64,000 nucleotides of DNA. It comes from Eustoma russellianum (taxonomy: Eukaryota > Streptophyta > Magnoliopsida > Gentianales > Gentianaceae). Below the pieces are notes generated by a model. The model ran no database searches, was not told the DNA's origin, and was given only the letters and a program-made list of their open reading frames with translations. The stretch covers positions 34,682,683 through 34,746,682 of the forward strand of contig AP025040.1 in assembly GCA_036186865.1 (NCBI GenBank). The letters are read 5' to 3'. The translations under genes and the position numbers were made by a program. Positions 1 to 12,480 of the stretch are shown piece after piece; within the stretch, counting starts at the first letter, position 1, and the number at the start of each line of letters is the position of its first letter.

Positions 1-540
1 TCTGAATATTGTTCCTTAGTATGTTGGATATGTTTCCTAGGTGATAGTCCTAATTGAATAAGATTTTATGGCCCTTGAACTAAGGTAAGGCGGGTACTGC
101 ACTGCAGAATTCTGCAGTACCCCTTGTTGGAAATTTAATGTTTTGAGGATCTTAGCCACCTTGAAATGTTATGAAATTTTTATGGTATGTAGATAAGATT
201 CCATTATGCATGTGTGTGGCATAAGCTTCTGAAAATAGGCTCTGGATTGGTAAGTTTGAGGCCATGTGAACAGGGCATTGCTGCTGGACTATTTTCCAGC
301 TTAAGAAACAAGTCCGTATATGATTTCTATGATGTATTTAGTCATGATTTGCATGTTTCATATCATAAATTTCATTGTCCATATTCATCCGATTTATGAG
401 ACTGATTTTATGCCAAAGAAATTAAGAAAAGCTCTTTTGGAGATAAGATTTTGGTTTTTGAAAGAAAGACTCCTATGGTACCATTAATTACTGCCAGCAC
501 AACCCGCTTCAGATCCGGGGTTAATTGATCTGATGATGAG

Positions 541-760
541 TATGATCGTCCAGGCCCAGAGATAATAGACCCGAGGATGATGATTTATGATCATTCAGGC
601 CCGGAGATAATAGACCTGAGGATGATGACTTATAACCGCCCAGGTCCAGAGAGAATAGACCCGATGATGATGATTGATTGCATGACCGTTTTTAGATCTT
701 GAAATAATAGATCTGAAGGGAATGGTATGACCATTTTAGATCTGGAGATAATAGATCTGA
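541..760. repeat. minisatellite inside the LTR (about 45-bp units)
   Basis: Three well matched units of about 45 bp and two diverged ones carry CAGGCCCAGAGATAATAGAC and GATGATGAT. Later units switch to TTTAGATCTGGAGATAATAG. Such arrays are common in long plant LTRs. No coding potential is seen. Confidence 0.75.
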
Positions 761-898
761 ACCCTCTATACTCTTTGTTTTATGACGATTACCTTTTGAA
801 AGTAAGAATGATCGAAATTGGTTTTCATCTCATCATGTTGCACTACATTTGCATATTCAAACACATTGCATATAATTGCGAGTAGGATGCTAAATGTA

Positions 899-988
899 CT
901 GTCACTTAGGTTATGATCTTATTACCTTCTGTCACTTAAGTTATGATCTTATTATCTTCAGTCACTTAAGTTATGATCCTATTACCTT
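899..988. repeat. three tandem 30-bp repeats
   Basis: Three consecutive 30-bp units contain GTCACTTAAGTTATGATCTT followed by ATTACCTT, with one to three differences between them. Confidence 0.9.
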
Positions 989-1439
989 TTCGATCAATGG
1001 ATTGAAGGTCAGGTATGTTGGGAAATTGAGATTCTTAGGATTTGGTTCTTGTGTATACTTTCTATTTAATTCATGATTGTTTATGGTATACTTGCTGGTG
1101 ACTTTGTCACTCACCCTTTTATCTTTTCCCCCCAGAGCCTGCAGGAAATGGTGTAGAATGGATTGATGATGAGCCACGAGTTTCGTATCCGTAGATGAGG
1201 TAGTGGGTTGCATCTTAAGGATTTTTATGATGGGCTTATGTTTTGTGGACTTATTTTGAGGACATGGATTTCGGATTTATCTTTATTTTGCAGATCTGGT
1301 TGTAAACTCTATGTCAGATATTCGGGATTGTTTCCTTTAAAAGTATTTAATCTGCCTAAATTTTGCTTACCTGTCAAGATGATGACATTGAAGTCCACAA
1401 ATTTGGCATGGATTGTGATATGGTATGCATTGACGCCTG

Positions 1440-1460
1440 GTACTTTCTGTAGCGAAGTAC
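1440..1460 (+). other. U5-like hairpin, copy 1
   Basis: The arms GTACTTT and GAAGTAC flank a 7-nt loop CTGTAGC, and GGCGGGTGCAC follows directly. The 3' arm ends 44 nt before the LTR end. The same 7-7-7 arrangement occurs in three other LTRs in this window. Confidence 0.6.
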
Positions 1461-1504
1461 GGCGGGTGCACCGTACCCGGGAGGGCTGAGTACGGGGCGC
1501 TACA

Positions 1505-1975
1505 CGCCTGCAGCATGTTGGCATTATAATCACATATTTTATTATCAGCATTGGCTACTGCAGACAGGTCCTGAACATTATGCACGTCGAGTTCACTATC
1601 TGAAATTGAAAAGGGTGCTGGGTTTGCAGGAAAATCTTTTAGAACAGAATCATCAACTCCCTGAAGACTAGAAATATCTTGTGTATCTGAAATTGCAATT
1701 GTGCGTGCTAGATCAAGAGAATATAACGAAGACGAAGATGGGAAAACACATGCGGTATCATCCGAATGCATAGATTGTATAGTCGGAATTGCTTGTTCAA
1801 TCTGTATTTGAGAATCCAAAGGCATCTTTTTTGGTGTCCATCTTTGCAATTTTTCCTTAGTCAATATTCGATTTGTTTTTGACGTCGATGTAACCTGGGG
1901 CTTATCGGTTGGAGCCTGTTGTTTGCTGCATGTTGAAGCTTTATGGCCCAACCGAGAACCTTGTGTCAAAATAGG
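1505..1975 (-). pseudogene. L1-type LINE ORF1 remnant, C-terminal part
   Basis: Read on the minus strand the open frame gives RLGHKASTCSK, the second half of a CCHC zinc knuckle. A basic stretch with QRWTPKKM and an acidic tail follow. LINE K in this window has the same order in its ORF1 (RRLGHASDAC, then RWTPVKHK). The frame runs into the LTR at 1504, where the remaining residues are LTR artefact. The DUF4283 part and the first half of the knuckle are missing. I infer a LINE fragment broken by the LTR insertion and by the join to element A. Confidence 0.6.
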
Positions 1976-3880
1976 GCTGATTATTGTTTACCATATATGT
2001 GTAAATATTGTGCATTATTTGACAAAGCTTATTAAGATAAAATTTCAGCACATGTGCAGTCTTATTACACGCCTATTTCAGCCATGGTGGAGCCTAGGTG
2101 GAGCTTATATGGCATTTCAATTGGTGGAGAATATGCCACACAAGATTGATGACATTGACGAGGGCACCACACAAGGAAAGAATACAAAATAGACATGATG
2201 AAAGTTTCAGCACATGTCTACCATAGTGGGGGATTTTCATCATCTTAATGGCCTCAATTTGCCTCCCAAAATTCAAGGGATTGAAATGTGATGTTATGGT
2301 GATTGTTTGAATTGATTTTAAGCACATGTTTTGAGAGTTTTTTTTGTAGAATTTACAGCTCACTACAAGGGTTCCAATATGGCCAATCAACAAGTGACAA
2401 ATAGGCAAAGACAAGTCATCCCTCCAATCATATTGCACCAAGTAAGCAAGGTTGTGTCATCTTTTACACAAGGCAATCTTCCAAGGGCATTAAAGACAAT
2501 TCTCAAGGAGGAAGAGGAACCCTAGGGGCCAGCCATGATGCTATAAAAGGAAGAAGATGGTGCAAGACAAGGCATGCAACAATTCACATTCTCTCAAGTT
2601 CAAAAAGCTATACTATTCTCTTGTTCTCCCTTTCTCTCTTCTTCTTCATAGTCTCAAGCCTATTGTTCATATATTATACAATTCACATTCTCTCAAGTGC
2701 AAAAAGCTATACTATTCTCTTATTCTCCGTTTATTTCTTCTTCTTCTTAGTCTCAAGCCTATTGTTCATATATTCTACATATTGTATAGGCTTTGAATAT
2801 ACCACCCATACACGTTCAATTGTTGTAAAAGGTCGATCAAGGTATGATCAAACCTTCATTCGATTGGTTGTGGTCTTCGTGATTGGTTTGCTTGGTTGTT
2901 TTGATTGTAAAATGGTGGAGTTAGTGTTTAACTCCAGTCACCCTTGTGGTAAGGTGTTTTTGTGTTAAGTGATAACCGAGGAAGGTGTCCTCGAAGATTG
3001 GAGTAGGTTGTTTTAACCAAACCAGTATAAAATTCTTGTGTTCTTACTTTTCAGCACTTTACTTTTAGTTTCCAGTTTTCTGCATCGATTTCATTGCAAC
3101 AGTAAAAATAGAAAACGATTTTCAAAAATCATAAAATTTTGCAGAAACATAGTCACGCATCCTATCTTTCATCTGGCATAGGTTTCATTGCATTTGGATA
3201 CGTATAAGTCAATCAAACGTTAATAGTTCTGAGACTAGGGCAATCTGATTTTCAGACTTGCAATGGTTGAGAACATCAACGTATTTGACATACTTATCAA
3301 AGGAATTTTTAAAAACTGTTTCAACACAATAAAGTACATATCTTGAAGGTCACCATAAAATTTTCAGGCCATTTAGAGTTACCAATTAATAGGAATAAAT
3401 TTTTCATTTCGGATCACAGTTTCTGGCAGATTGATGCAATTTATTAAAATACGTATTTCAAAAGTCTTATACTTTGAATTTTATTCTTCACTTTTTATGA
3501 CACATACATAACATATGAAAGTACTTTTTCACCAAATTTCACTATTTATGGAGGTGTAAAACTTAATCATTCAGTTAATTAAAAACCAGGTCTGAAAATA
3601 GAATTTGTTTTCATAAGTGGGTAATTGGTAACAAAAAGTTTTTAAAAACCCAATTTTTCCGTTTGAAATTTTTGTGTCACTCATAAAATCTGAGAGTACA
3701 TCCTCACCAAATTTCATAATTTTTGGAGGTCTACAACTAGGTCATTTAAATAATTCAAATCTGGATCTGAAAACAGAAACTATTTTCAGAAGTAACTAAT
3801 TTGGGTCAAAAACTTTTAAAACCAAATTTTTAGCACTCACTGTTCAACCCCGCTTCTAGTGGTGCTATACAGGTCCTACA
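1976..3880 (+). mobile_element. Element A: truncated 5' LTR, Sirevirus-type copia
   Basis: This segment aligns closely along its whole length with 5099-6914, the 3' LTR of the same element. It ends in GGTGCTATACAGGTCCTACA and is followed by a degenerate primer-binding site. About 1 kb of the LTR's 5' end is missing, and homology begins abruptly next to the LINE ORF1 remnant. The open frames in it are also seen, in mutated form, in the second LTR and do not look like genes. Confidence 0.85.
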
Positions 3881-4058
3881 AGTGGTATCTAGCGTAGGAG
3901 GGAGAGAGTGCATGATTTAAGGGGAAGAGAAGCATGAATTAAGGGGGAGCACACGACGATATAAAATTCAAAATTCAAATTTGTGCATAATTGGAGGGGG
4001 AGCAATCATATTTAAATCATGAACCAATGTTATTTTTTAAATCATCAAAAGTAGAGAT
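3881..4058 (+). mobile_element. Element A: residual internal region (PBS joined to 3' end)
   Basis: GTGGTATCTAGC just after the LTR is a mutated initiator-tRNA-Met type primer-binding site. Purine blocks such as AAGGGGAAGAGAAGCATGA and GGAGGGGGAGC follow, matching the sequence in front of the 3' LTR of Sirevirus B (36545-36736). All gag and pol sequence has been lost, leaving about 180 bp. Confidence 0.85.
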
Positions 4059-6914
4059 TATTGAGAAAAGGGTTTGAGTGATTTACAAGTGCATGATTTA
4101 AATGCTACGTGTTTGCGAAATGCATGAACAAATTATTACTTGACACGTTTATGTGATAAACATGATTTAAATGCTTATATATATTGTTGCCGTACTAACA
4201 AGCCATGAAGCGTTAAAGCTTACATCATATGGCAAACATTTGTTGTCTTTGTACTAATTTCAGGTACCACAATTAATGAACTAAACTAGTTCATTAAGTG
4301 AAGTGCTTAAGTTATTGAACTAACCAGTTCATTAAATGGAGACATATTTGGTGGAAGCTATATGGCAACAAACTTGAAAATAGAAAGTCTCCTCCCCATT
4401 CCTTCTACACGCCATTTTAATAATTAATAAATATATCCATATTTTTTTAAATGCACAATACACATATATTTCGACGTACCACCGACACGTCACATATGTT
4501 ATAAACGTACGTCGACGTCGCACCACTATATACAACTCATATTTATGAGTATATTCAGATCTTATATCATCTGATATAAGTCATGATGACGTCAAAATTA
4601 TGACGACATGTTAAAAGGGCATAAACCGAAAATTATCGTATCGAGTGACTACTGAAACTTCACCGACATGTCACGTACTTGCCATATAAAGATGGCCAGC
4701 CCATATACTTCAAAAATATCCAAACAATTTCGTGGCTCACATGTTACAAACATCCACTAAGTTATTCCATGTTGGCACACACAAATCATCCACAATTTAG
4801 GCTGGATTTGTGGAGAATTCAAATTTAATATTATTTTCTACACATGGGCATTTTTCTCCAGACACATGAGATGAATATACACTTTATTCTATGTATATTA
4901 TGTGTGACATAATATATATTACATGTGCAAGAAGTTTGAATTTAATCGGAGAAAAATTGTGTGATCAATGAAAGTAGAAAATTCGGTTTTCTACGAACAT
5001 ACAACATGGAACGTTTCTATTGCCATAGGTTTAACATGTATCTAGAAACTTTTTACACATTCATGACATGTTAAAGTGTTCTAGAAAATTCAAAAAAAAG
5101 CTGATTTTTGTTTACCATATATGTGTAAATATTGTGCATTATTTGACAAAGCTTACTAAAATAAAATTTCAGCACACGTGCAGTCTTCTTACAAGCCTAT
5201 TTCAGCCATGGTGGAGCCTAGGTGGTGCTTATTTGACATTTCAATTGGTGGAGAATATGCCACACAAGACTTGTGACATTGAAGAGGGCACCACACAAGG
5301 AAAGAATTAAAAATAGACATGCTGAAAATTTCATCACATGTCTACCATAGATGGCGATTTTCATCATCTTAATGGCCTCAATTTGTCTCCCAAAAACTCA
5401 AGGGATTGAAATGTGATGTTATGGTGATTGTTTGAATTGATTCTAAGAACATATTTTGAGAGTTTTTTTTGTAGAATTTACAGCTCACTACAAGGATGCC
5501 AAGATGACCAATCAACAAGTGACAACTCGGCAAAGACAAGTCATCCCTCCAATCATATTGCACCAATTAAGCAAGTTTGTGTCATATTTTACACAAGGCA
5601 ATCTTCCAAGGGAATTAAAGACAATTTTCAAGGAGGAAGAGAACCCTAGGTGGCGGCCATGATGCTATAAAAAGAAGATGATGGTGCAAGACAAGGCTAT
5701 GCAACAATTCACATTCTCTCAAGTGCAAAAAGCTATAATATTCTCTTGTTCTCCCTTTCTTTCTTCTTTTTCATAGTCTCAAGCCTATTGTTCTTATATT
5801 CTACATATTCTATAGGCTTTGAATTTACCACCCATACATGTTCAATTGTTGTAAAAGGTTGATCAAGGTGTGATCAAACCTTCATTCGATTGGTGGTGGT
5901 GTTTGTGATCGGTTTGCTTAGTTGTTTTTATTGTAAAAGGGTGGAGTTAGTGTTTAACTCCAGTCACCCTTGTGTTAAGGTGGTTTTGTGTTTAGTGATA
6001 ACCGAGGAAGGTGTCCTCGAAGATTGGAGTAGGTCGTTTTAACCGAACCAGTATAAAATTCTTGGTGTCCTTACTTTTCAGCACTTTACTTTCAGTTTCC
6101 AGTTTTCTGCATCGATTTCATTGCAACGGTAAAAGTAGCAAACAATTTTCAAAAATCAAAAAAAATTTCAGAAACATAGCCACGCGTCCTTGCTTTCATT
6201 TGTCATAAGTATCATCTTATTTGAATAAGTATAAATGAATCAAACGTTAATAGTTTTGAGACTAGTACAATCTGATTTTCATACTTGCAAAGGTTGAGAA
6301 ATCAATGTATTTGACATACTTACCAGAGGAATTTTGAAAAACTGTTTCAACCCATTAAAGTAAATACCTTGAAGGTTTCACCATAAAATTTTCAGGCCAT
6401 TTAGAGTTCCAAATTAATAGGAATAAATTTTTCATGTCAGATCACAGTTTCTGATAGATTGACACAATTTATGAAAAACGTATTTTCAAGGTCTTATACT
6501 TTGAATTTTAATCTGAAATTTTTATGACACATACATAACATTTGAAAGTACTGTTTCACCAAATATTACGATTTTTGTATGTCTACAACTTAATCATTCA
6601 GTTAATTAAAAACCGGGTTTGAAAACAGAATTTGTTTTCAGAAGTGGATAATTGGTAACAAAAAGTTTTTAAAAAACCAATTTTCCATGTGAAATTTTTG
6701 TCAGTCACTCATAACATCTGAGAGTACATCCTCACCAAATTTCATAATTTTTAGAGGTCTACAATTAGGTTATTTAAATAATTCAAATCAGGATCTGAAA
6801 AGAGAAACTGTTTTCAGAAGTGAGTAATTTGGGTCACAAACTTTTAAAAACCAAATTTTTCGCACTCACTATTCAACCCCCCTCCCATTGTAGTGGTGCT
6901 ATATAGGTCCTACA
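4059..6914 (+). mobile_element. Element A: 3' LTR
   Basis: The start is placed by alignment to the LTR of Sirevirus B; it reads TATTGAG where B reads TGTAGAG. The end GGTCCTACA matches B's CAGATCCTACA. Shared blocks with B include GCCATGAAGCGTTAAAGCTT near 4202 and 30957. Length is 2856 bp. No target-site duplication can be tested because the 5' LTR lacks its start. Confidence 0.85.
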
Positions 6915-7680
6915 TAAACAGTATTGCATCACTGCTGTCTCCCTGGTATAAGCTTGCAGTCCTCCACAACTGCCAGTCTTCACGTCTCATCATAAAATAG
7001 TCGATCTACGTGTTGTGCCCTCCGCTGCTAAAAGTGATCAAATGTATTTCCTTTTTATTAAAGTTTGAGTTTATAATACCTAGGTCGTGGGCCACCGCAA
7101 GGTCTAGCAGATCCCTACCCTGCTCGTTTCTATCTCCATAGCCAAACCCGCCATGTGCCGACTGAAAACCATTTGTATCCTTACCTATGTGGCCATTAAA
7201 ATCACCTCCTATACAAATTCGTTCCTCCCTAGGTATTGTCCTCAACACTACATCCAAGCAATCCCAGAACTCTTTCTTCTCTCGTTCTCCTAGTCCCACT
7301 TGGGGTACATAGGCGCAAAACACTGCCACCACATCTTTGTTTACTACTAGCTTTAGCACCATAAGTCTATCATTATATCGTACAATTCGAACTTTACTAG
7401 AAATCCTATCCCATTCTTGGTTCCATCGGACCCTATGTAGAGCAACTTATACACATTACACTCTTTACATTTATTCTCCTTCCAACTAGTCTCTTGTAGG
7501 CATGCTACATATATCATATGCCTCTTAAATAAATCTACTACCTCTAACAATTTACCACTTAGAGTTCCTACATTCCAAGAGGCTATACGTAACTATCCTC
7601 CTTTTCCTTCCCCTTACCTACGCCCCTCTTTCTTAGACGTGGTCTCACACAAAAGTCATGACTCTTTCTATCAATGATTG
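6915..7680 (-). pseudogene. RTE-type LINE endonuclease remnant
   Basis: On the minus strand the sequence encodes an endonuclease/exonuclease/phosphatase fold. The N-terminal RIASWNVGTLSGK is followed by YVACLQETSWKE (metal-binding Glu) and ICIGGDFNGHIG, then GRDLLDLAVAHDLGIINSNF and SGGHNT. This is the endonuclease of RTE-clade LINEs, the proteins often annotated in plants as craniofacial development protein 2-like. At least one stop (TAG after SGGHNT) and a frame change break it. The RT domain is absent: the sequence ends at the LTR of element A. Confidence 0.8.
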
Positions 7681-7683
7681 CCC

Positions 7684-8310
7684 TTAAACCAAAACTAAGA
7701 TCTTGTACAAAAAGATTTTTACTGGGAATAATCAGAAAATATTCTGAAATCTAAGTTCAAAGAATCTTGCAGGTTTCAATAGTTGATGAGACAATAATTT
7801 TGCTAGTTACAGCAACTGCAGTTTGGATCTTGACCCCAAAATCAGGCCATAATCAACAAAACCCAATCTATGAAGCCAAAATGAACGGTCAATAACAGCT
7901 AATCTATTTATTAAGCCAAAATCATCAAAACGCAAAAGAAGAAAATTAAGAACGAGAGAGACACAGAAAGAACTCACCGAATAACTGCAGAAATCGTCGA
8001 GGACGATAGAGACATCGGAGATGCCCAAAGAATAATATATAAAACAAAACAATAACAAAGAAAGTTTGGGATTCGCAATCTTACCAGCCGGTATTGCGTA
8101 TAATAGGACCTTTTTGTCACGGTTGAACAGCCCCTCGAGGGTTTGGTGCTTCAAGGCTGAGATAATCTGATTCTTAGAGGAAATTTTTAATCGTCAAGGC
8201 TGACGACAATATCAGTAGGATTCTGAACCTCCCAGAAGTACTCAAGCCATCATCTGCTCTTTTCGTAACCAAGGCAAGAGCGGAAATCAAGAAACGTACC
8301 TTAGATTTGG
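7684..8310 (-). other. unassigned segment, possible gene fragment
   Basis: I do not recognise this segment. On the minus strand there is a short open stretch containing IISALKHQTLEGLFNRDKK. It ends at GGCTGGTAAGATT, and a second donor-like CGGTGAGTT lies further on, as if exon ends were present. Base composition differs from the AT-rich surroundings. It could be a gene fragment captured by a transposon or an LTR leader. Confidence in any function is very low. Confidence 0.2.
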
Positions 8311-10086
8311 CCTTATATATATATGTTAAATATAGAATAAGGAAATATGTTAAATGAAAAAATATAAATATATATATATATGCATATTCGGCCAAAGGGC
8401 CATTTTTGTATAAATATATATATACGTACTATGTATGTATTTAGATATGGAATAAATAACTTGGTACGTGTCTATGGATATAAATATGCACAAAAGGAAG
8501 AATGATAAATATGGTTAGTTTATATATATTCTTATGAAATATGAAAGTATATGGAAAAGAATAAGAAATTAGGGTTTTTAGCCCTTTTTACTAAGTAAAA
8601 GATGGTTATTTCCAGAATATGTGGATAGATAAATTTGTACAATAATAGGACTGTTTGGTCGAGATTGGAAGAGGGGATAAAGATAGTGATATTTATGATT
8701 TAAGTATTGGGTTAAGTGCATATATATGTAGGTTTAAGGATATGATGATATGAGAATTATTGGAATATTTATATAGGTTATATGGAATAGAAATAGAGGC
8801 ATTTGCATAAATGTTTACATCTCATGAAATATTTTAAAAGTTTTCATACGTAACAAACCATACTGGCGAGACGATTGATTCTATTGACACATGTTTATAT
8901 GATATGATGTGTTTTGGACCGTCGTCCTGATACCGACCGACACTGTTGGTGTCAGGAGGCATACAGTATGTTATCGATTACCAGAGCGCACATGACACTC
9001 AAACCTAAGAGAGGTTCGTGTCATGGGCATACAATACCCTACCGTTACAGTTATAGTTACAGTTTGGCCGAGTGTAACAACATGTCTAGGACAAGAGATC
9101 TCCGTCCTATCTACGTCACCATTAGATGCCATTGACATATGATGTAACACCAAGTGGACTCATCGGGATTCATATTGTACATGATAACTATATATGGAAT
9201 CATTCGGTATGTCGCACGGTATGGTTCTTATGTATGATAAGTGCTATAGCCATCATATGACATGACATGTTTTATAGGCTTCCTGGAAATGTATAAACGG
9301 ATTACAGAATGTGGATATGCACATGATGTTTTATCATACAGTATATGGACAGTTTTATGACATTGGTTTTGATTTATCGTTCATCGTTATAGAATTTTTA
9401 TGACATTGTTTTAAAGGTATCGCATTACAGATAAAGATTTGATGCATCTAGATGATATGATTAAGTATGATGACATCTTAGACTTGGATTGACAATCTAA
9501 GTGTATATACATGATAGTGGCGTTTACTAGAGATGTGATCGTATAGAATGTTTCCTTGATAGAGATATACAGATTACATATTATTTATTTATCTTTATGT
9601 TATTCACTTCATTTACTGAATTGGAGACGCGTTTTCTTATGTCCTTATTTATGTAGTAATATTTTCTTACCCCGTCTCCTCATGCATGATCCACATGACG
9701 TATCTAGTCGGACTACTTGCTGGGTGATTATGTTCACCGCTCATACTTTCCTTATCACTATTTATAGAGGATAGGCACCACTATACAGGTTATTGAGGAT
9801 GAGTCCAGATAGATTACCAGTATCAGCACAGTATGCTATGAGATTAGCTTCGAAGATGTTAGTTAGTCGATTATGATGTACACAGAGGATTTCAGGATTT
9901 AGTATATTATGATGTGTATGGAATTGTAATGTAAGGCAATGCAGATCGATTGTATTTTGTTTATGTTTATGTTCGTACCATGTTTTTGTCGACATGGACA
10001 TGTATAGTATCGACGCCTTGTACTTCTCGTAGTAGAATACGGCAGGTGCACAGGGCCGAAACCCTAGTTTTGGGCGGGGCGCTACA
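8311..10086 (+). mobile_element. G: long Ty3/gypsy-like LTR, 5' end not resolved
   Basis: The right end is clear: GGGCGGGGCGCTACA closes at 10086 and decayed copia H begins at once. The end has the same hairpin and GGCAGGTGCAC block as the other long LTRs. The left boundary is my estimate, set where AT-rich sequence starts. I found no terminal TGT with a duplication matching CTCTC at 10087. No open frame here looks like a protein. Confidence 0.5.
10020..10040 (+). other. U5-like hairpin, copy 2 (decayed)
   Basis: The arms GTACTTC and AGAATAC flank the loop TCGTAGT, with GGCAGGTGCAC following. Two of the seven pairs are mismatched (C against A), which fits mutational decay. It lies 46 nt from the LTR end. 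Confidence 0.5.
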
Positions 10087-10304
10087 CTCTCTAAAGCTTT
10101 GTTGTATATATCCATACAACCAAGTTTGAACAATAAAGTCTAAAAGATCTTGGTAGAAACAGGCATTGTCAAGATGTCAGCCAGTTGATCTTTAGAAGCA
10201 TGATGCTCAAGACTGATCACCTTGTCCTTAATCTTTTTTCCTAATAAATTGTCTATCTCAATATGTTTATATTTATCATGTTGGACAAGATTTTCTACGG
10301 TGAT
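10087..10304 (-). pseudogene. Copia element H: RNase H C-terminal remnant
   Basis: The minus-strand frame contains ENLVQHDKYKHIEI, KDQLADILTMPVSTKIF and FKLGCMDIYNK. These are the end of a Ty1/copia RNase H (the conserved HxRTKHIEI and DQLADxxTK blocks). The domain is cut by a solo LTR at 10305 and continues at 11134. Downstream on the minus strand it runs into LTR G. Confidence 0.8.
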
Positions 10305-11133
10305 TGATGCGTGTTTCACGCAAAAGAACAGACCATAAGAAACCATATGCGGTGACAAGAATGGTTAAGAAAACCAACCTTGACCGTGTGCCTCTCGTTT
10401 GGAATGAGCAATATCCGCCTCCTTGAAGCTTTTTCGTGGTCCAAGAACAGAAAACCACCCCTAGTACATGTCTTCAAGATGGTAGAATTTGATTCTCCCA
10501 TAATGTGTGCTCAAACACGTTGATATAGAATCTAGTTTTGATCGATGATCAAAGAAAATACAAGGAAGAATCTTGCTAGGCAGCCTTTGGCCAAAAATTA
10601 TAATTTTTCATTCACCAACTATGTTTTCAGACGGCTGACCATGTATACATATAATCCTACAAATGGTAAACCTAGTGTACAAGAGATAGGATAGGACTTC
10701 TATTGGATTTTCATCAGCTCATCATCGATCAACCTTCCACGCCTTATCTTGGATATCTAAGGCATGAATATGTCGATGACATATCCTATAAAGTTGTATC
10801 CTTGGATGTCTAGGTTCTATAGCATCTTTAATCACCTAAAAAAGACATCGTATGAGCGAGTTATGGCCAAAATTCTGAGATAGGATCATCCTATGAAAAA
10901 AAACTACTTTTTCGGCATTTTTCCCAAATTTGGAAAGTTCTTATCTTTTAAATAACATTTTTAATTATTAAAAAGATTCTAAGAACCTATAAAATGACTC
11001 TAGAATATATTACAAACGAGTGCAAGCCATTATGGCTGAAAATTAAATCATGCAAAATACTTCGGACGGGCATCCTCACTCTCGATTCTATTGCACATCC
11101 TCTTTATTCAATTTAGCTCATTTGACCTCATCA
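10305..11133 (-). mobile_element. solo LTR of family I inserted in copia H
   Basis: Read on the minus strand it begins TGATGAGGTCAAATGAGC and continues with AAATTG, GAGAGTGAGGA and related blocks. These match the start of the element I LTR at 14372 (TGATGAGGTCCAAGGATCC). It sits inside the RNase H of copia H: the protein reads VYAIT on one side and SITVENL on the other. The exact left boundary is uncertain by a few bases and I could not establish a perfect duplication. Confidence 0.65.
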
Positions 11134-12480
11134 ATGGTTATAGCATAAACATTGTCATAAAACACTCTGATTGGCAGTGAGCTCTTTTGCCCAAGGTCTT
11201 CAACTACTTTCTTGGGTCATAATAATTCACTTCAGAGTGAAAATGCTATCGGTTCTATCTCTGTACTACTTCTAGGAACAACAAGCTATTTCTTCCTCCT
11301 CTAAGTGACCAAATTGTCCCATAAATATGTTTCACATCATGTTGGTGATCTCATATTAATCTTTGATCAAGCCCAATTAGCATCAATAAAGTCTTAAATG
11401 GTTTCTTCTGTGTTCTTTTAGAAATATAATCCCTGACCTAGTGCATTTTTAAGTAATTGAAAATTCTCAAAGAAACTTGTGGATATTTACTATTAGGATC
11501 ATGCATAAATTGATAACAAAATTCACAACATAATATATATCAGTTCCAGTATGAGATAAATAAATTATCTTCCAACTAACTTTTGATTTCTTAATCTATC
11601 AGTAGGTGAAGTATCTCATAACTGTTTAGGCTTATGTCTAGGTTCAACTGTAGTACTTGCTAGGTTACATCCAAGCATTCCAGTTTCATTTAGAAAATTT
11701 AGATATTTTTCTTTGATAAACACACATTCCATTTCATGTTCTAGATATATCTATGCCTAGAAAGTACTTTAGTTTGCCATATTTTTCATTTCAAACTGCT
11801 TAAACAACTGAAGTTTAATAGACTAAGTACCTTGGAGATGATTTCTTGTCACAATGATATCATCAACATATATAATTAGAAAATTAATTCTTCCCTCTAC
11901 TAATACTCTAGTAAACAATGTATGATAAATGTGGCTTTGAACAAACTTATGTTCTTTTATAGTCTTTGTAAAATTTTTAAATGAACTCCCTATTATTGTT
12001 TTAAGCTATATGAAGATTTCTTCACTTTATAAGTTTTATTACTATTTGTTTAATCAGGAAAACCTGGTGATATATACATTTGCACTTCCTCTTGTATATC
12101 CGTACTTAGAAAAGGATTTTTAACATCAAGTTGACATAATTCTGAGTCCAGGTTAATAGCTATTGAGAAAAATAGTCTAATTCTATTTAGTTTTGTTACA
12201 GGTGCCTATGTTTCAAGATAATCAATTTCATAAGTTTGTGTAAATCCTTTTACTACTAACCTAACTTTATGTCTAGTTACAGTACCATCAGTATTATACA
12301 TGATGGTAAATATCCATCTGCACCCTACTAGTTTAACATCTTTAATCATAGGAACAATTTTCAATTTAATTTTTAACTAAAGTTATCATCTCCTTATAGA
12401 CTACATTATTCTACTTACCTATATGCATAGCTTCTTATTTTTCTTTAGATATTATATTAGAGTCTAGTGCACAAGTGAAG
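11134..12480 (-). pseudogene. Copia element H: reverse transcriptase and N-terminal RNase H
   Basis: Minus-strand translation, with many stops and frame changes, gives VGCRWIFTIMYNTDGTV, then RLVVKGFTQTYEIDYLET, QLDVKNPF and the YVDDII catalytic motif near 11860. A stretch resembling MECVFIKEKYLNFLNE and an RNase H start (DANW) follow. This is the normal order of a Ty1/copia reverse transcriptase and RNase H. It is far too mutated to act. Confidence 0.8.

Larger units (their letters stand above)
1..1504 (+). mobile_element. 3' part of a long Ty3/gypsy-like LTR
   Basis: No coding sequence is recognisable. The segment ends in GGGGCGCTACA, as do the LTRs ending at 10086 and 53873. About 45 bases before the end it has the same hairpin followed by GGCGGGTGCAC. 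A stretch near 1090 (TTACTTGCTGGTGACTTTG) matches similar stretches near 22485 and 53453 in the other long LTRs. The 5' end lies outside the window, so it cannot be told whether this is a solo LTR or the end of an element. It interrupts a LINE remnant that starts immediately after it. No target-site duplication can be tested. Confidence 0.7.

Noticed and set aside
541..988. CRISPR-like arrays
   Set aside because: The tandem units are contiguous, without unique spacers, in plant LTR sequence.
5068..5662. Short frames in the LTRs of element A that recur at 1923-2525
   Set aside because: They recur because the two LTRs are copies of each other. The frames carry indels between copies and have no domain.
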